Positions 62,620 through 63,062 of a stretch of 63,062 nt of DNA are shown piece by piece. Below the pieces are notes generated by a model. It saw only the letters and a list, made by a program, of their open reading frames with translations, searched no databases and was not told where the DNA came from. The position numbers and the translations under genes were made by a program. The DNA lies in contig NZ_LQPE01000008.1 in assembly GCF_002101735.1 (NCBI RefSeq), positions 1-63,062 on the forward strand. The letters run 5' to 3'. Position 1 is the stretch's first letter. Each line of letters starts with the position of its first letter. The stretch is from Mycobacterium kyorinense (GTDB taxonomy: Bacteria > Actinomycetota > Actinomycetes > Mycobacteriales > Mycobacteriaceae).

Positions 62620-62847
62620 TTACGCGGCGCGCGCCTTGGCGCCGTCGCCGCGCAGACCTACGCCCAAAAGCGCGCCGAATAGGCACACGTTGAAAGTCCC
62701 GGCAGCCAGCGGGACGACCCCCACCACGGCCATAACGATCCCAGCGGTGCCCCCGACGAAAAGCAAGCCGACGAGGATCAGCGCCACCGCGGCACCAATC
62801 CGCAGCAGCCGCCCGGCTGTACCGCGCATGAATCGGGCAAATCGCAT
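62620..62847 (-). CDS. DUF2892 (YgaP membrane-domain) protein
   Basis: A 75-residue protein with two transmembrane helices (about 15-40 and 45-65) and the CLFGALLG segment that corresponds to CPLY-LLG of DUF2892. That domain follows rhodanese in YgaP and often occurs with sulfur or persulfide genes. The ATG at 62847 has GGAGAA before it; a TTG at 62859 would add four residues. Confidence 0.8.
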   Translation of the reverse strand: MRFARFMRGTAGRLLRIGAAVALILVGLLFVGGTAGIVMAVVGVVPLAAGTFNVCLFGALLGVGLRGDGAKARAA

Positions 62848-62951
62848 GATCTTCTCCAATTCGAAAATGAGCTGGTGTTGTCAATCATTAGACGGACAAC
62901 GGCCACCACCGTGGACATCACCGCCATCTAGATGAGTGATTCCTATCCCGG

Positions 62952-63062
62952 TCAGTGGTCGTAGGCGATCAGTGATCGTTTGGTGGGGGTGTTGATTTTC
63001 CAGTTGTGCCAGATCACGGCGGCCAGTGCGAGTAAGCGTTGAGCGATGCGGGCGAAGACACA
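62952..63062 (-). mobile_element. 3' end of an IS982-like transposase gene
   Basis: The minus strand gives a 36-residue C-terminal fragment ending ...ALAAVIWHNWKINTPTKRSLIAYDH, closely matching the C-termini of IS982-family DDE transposases, with a TGA at 62952-62954. The gene continues beyond the window. The IS end probably lies between 62890 and 62951; I cannot see its terminal repeat. Confidence 0.7.

Overview
This 63-kb, high-G+C window comes from a mycobacterium outside the tuberculosis complex, probably slow-growing. From left to right it follows, in inverted orientation, the gene order I know from the M. tuberculosis region Rv2196 to Rv2143. Supporting marks are the qcrCAB/ctaE respiratory cluster, mycobacterial mannosyltransferases (PimB', MptC, MptA), PknL with its substrate, a complete division and cell-wall (dcw) cluster ending in sepF-yggT-wag31, MmpS/MmpL transporters, and many GTG/TTG and probable leaderless starts. 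No PE/PPE genes are present; the PE_PGRS block that M. tuberculosis has between pbpB and murE is absent.

Layout. (1) 120-4403, minus strand: ctaE-qcrC-qcrA-qcrB, part of the bc1-aa3 supercomplex. (2) 4480-27497: trpD, a DEDDh exonuclease/GIY-YIG fusion, a Cys-rich small protein, an NlpC/P60 hydrolase, a HExxH protein, pimB', fadD15, two SRPBCC proteins, an ArsA-like ATPase, an acyltransferase, mptC, a membrane protein, RNase AS, aroG, pknL with its HTH partner, mptA, idsA2, an MTHFR-like gene behind a leaderless uORF, lppM, a GNAT protein and a DUF3040 protein closed by an intrinsic terminator. (3) 27853-48659: mraZ-rsmH-ftsL-pbpB-murE-murF-mraY-murD-ftsW-murG-murC-ftsQ-ftsZ-yfiH-yggS-sepF-yggT-wag31, almost all joined by 4-base ATGA/GTGA overlaps. 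A 10-bp-period TGGGG array before mraZ looks like its autoregulatory operator. (4) 48656-51671: a phosphoribosyltransferase, a small membrane protein, VapBC and poorly coding DNA.

(5) 51672-63062 is an accessory region ending in the 3' end of an IS982-like transposase. It holds a DsbA-like protein, mmpS-mmpL, a BlaI repressor with an M56 protease, a CcdA/TlpA-like thiol-redox pair, a sulfide:quinone oxidoreductase (SQR) with a small partner, a SAM methyltransferase, an ECF sigma factor fused to a zinc-binding anti-sigma domain, and a DUF2892 membrane protein. Three dyads of the form ATACC-N6-GGTAT, typical of CsoR/CstR-family repressors, stand before the DsbA-like gene, mmpS and SQR. I therefore infer a sulfide/persulfide- or copper-responsive thiol-redox island whose repressor is encoded elsewhere. 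SQR carries one apparent frameshift and the methyltransferase two compensating ones.

A recurring oddity is conserved N-termini lying upstream of any ATG/GTG/TTG. The ArsA-like ATPase and IdsA2 appear to begin at CTG, MmpS at ATT, and the HExxH protein has no clear start.
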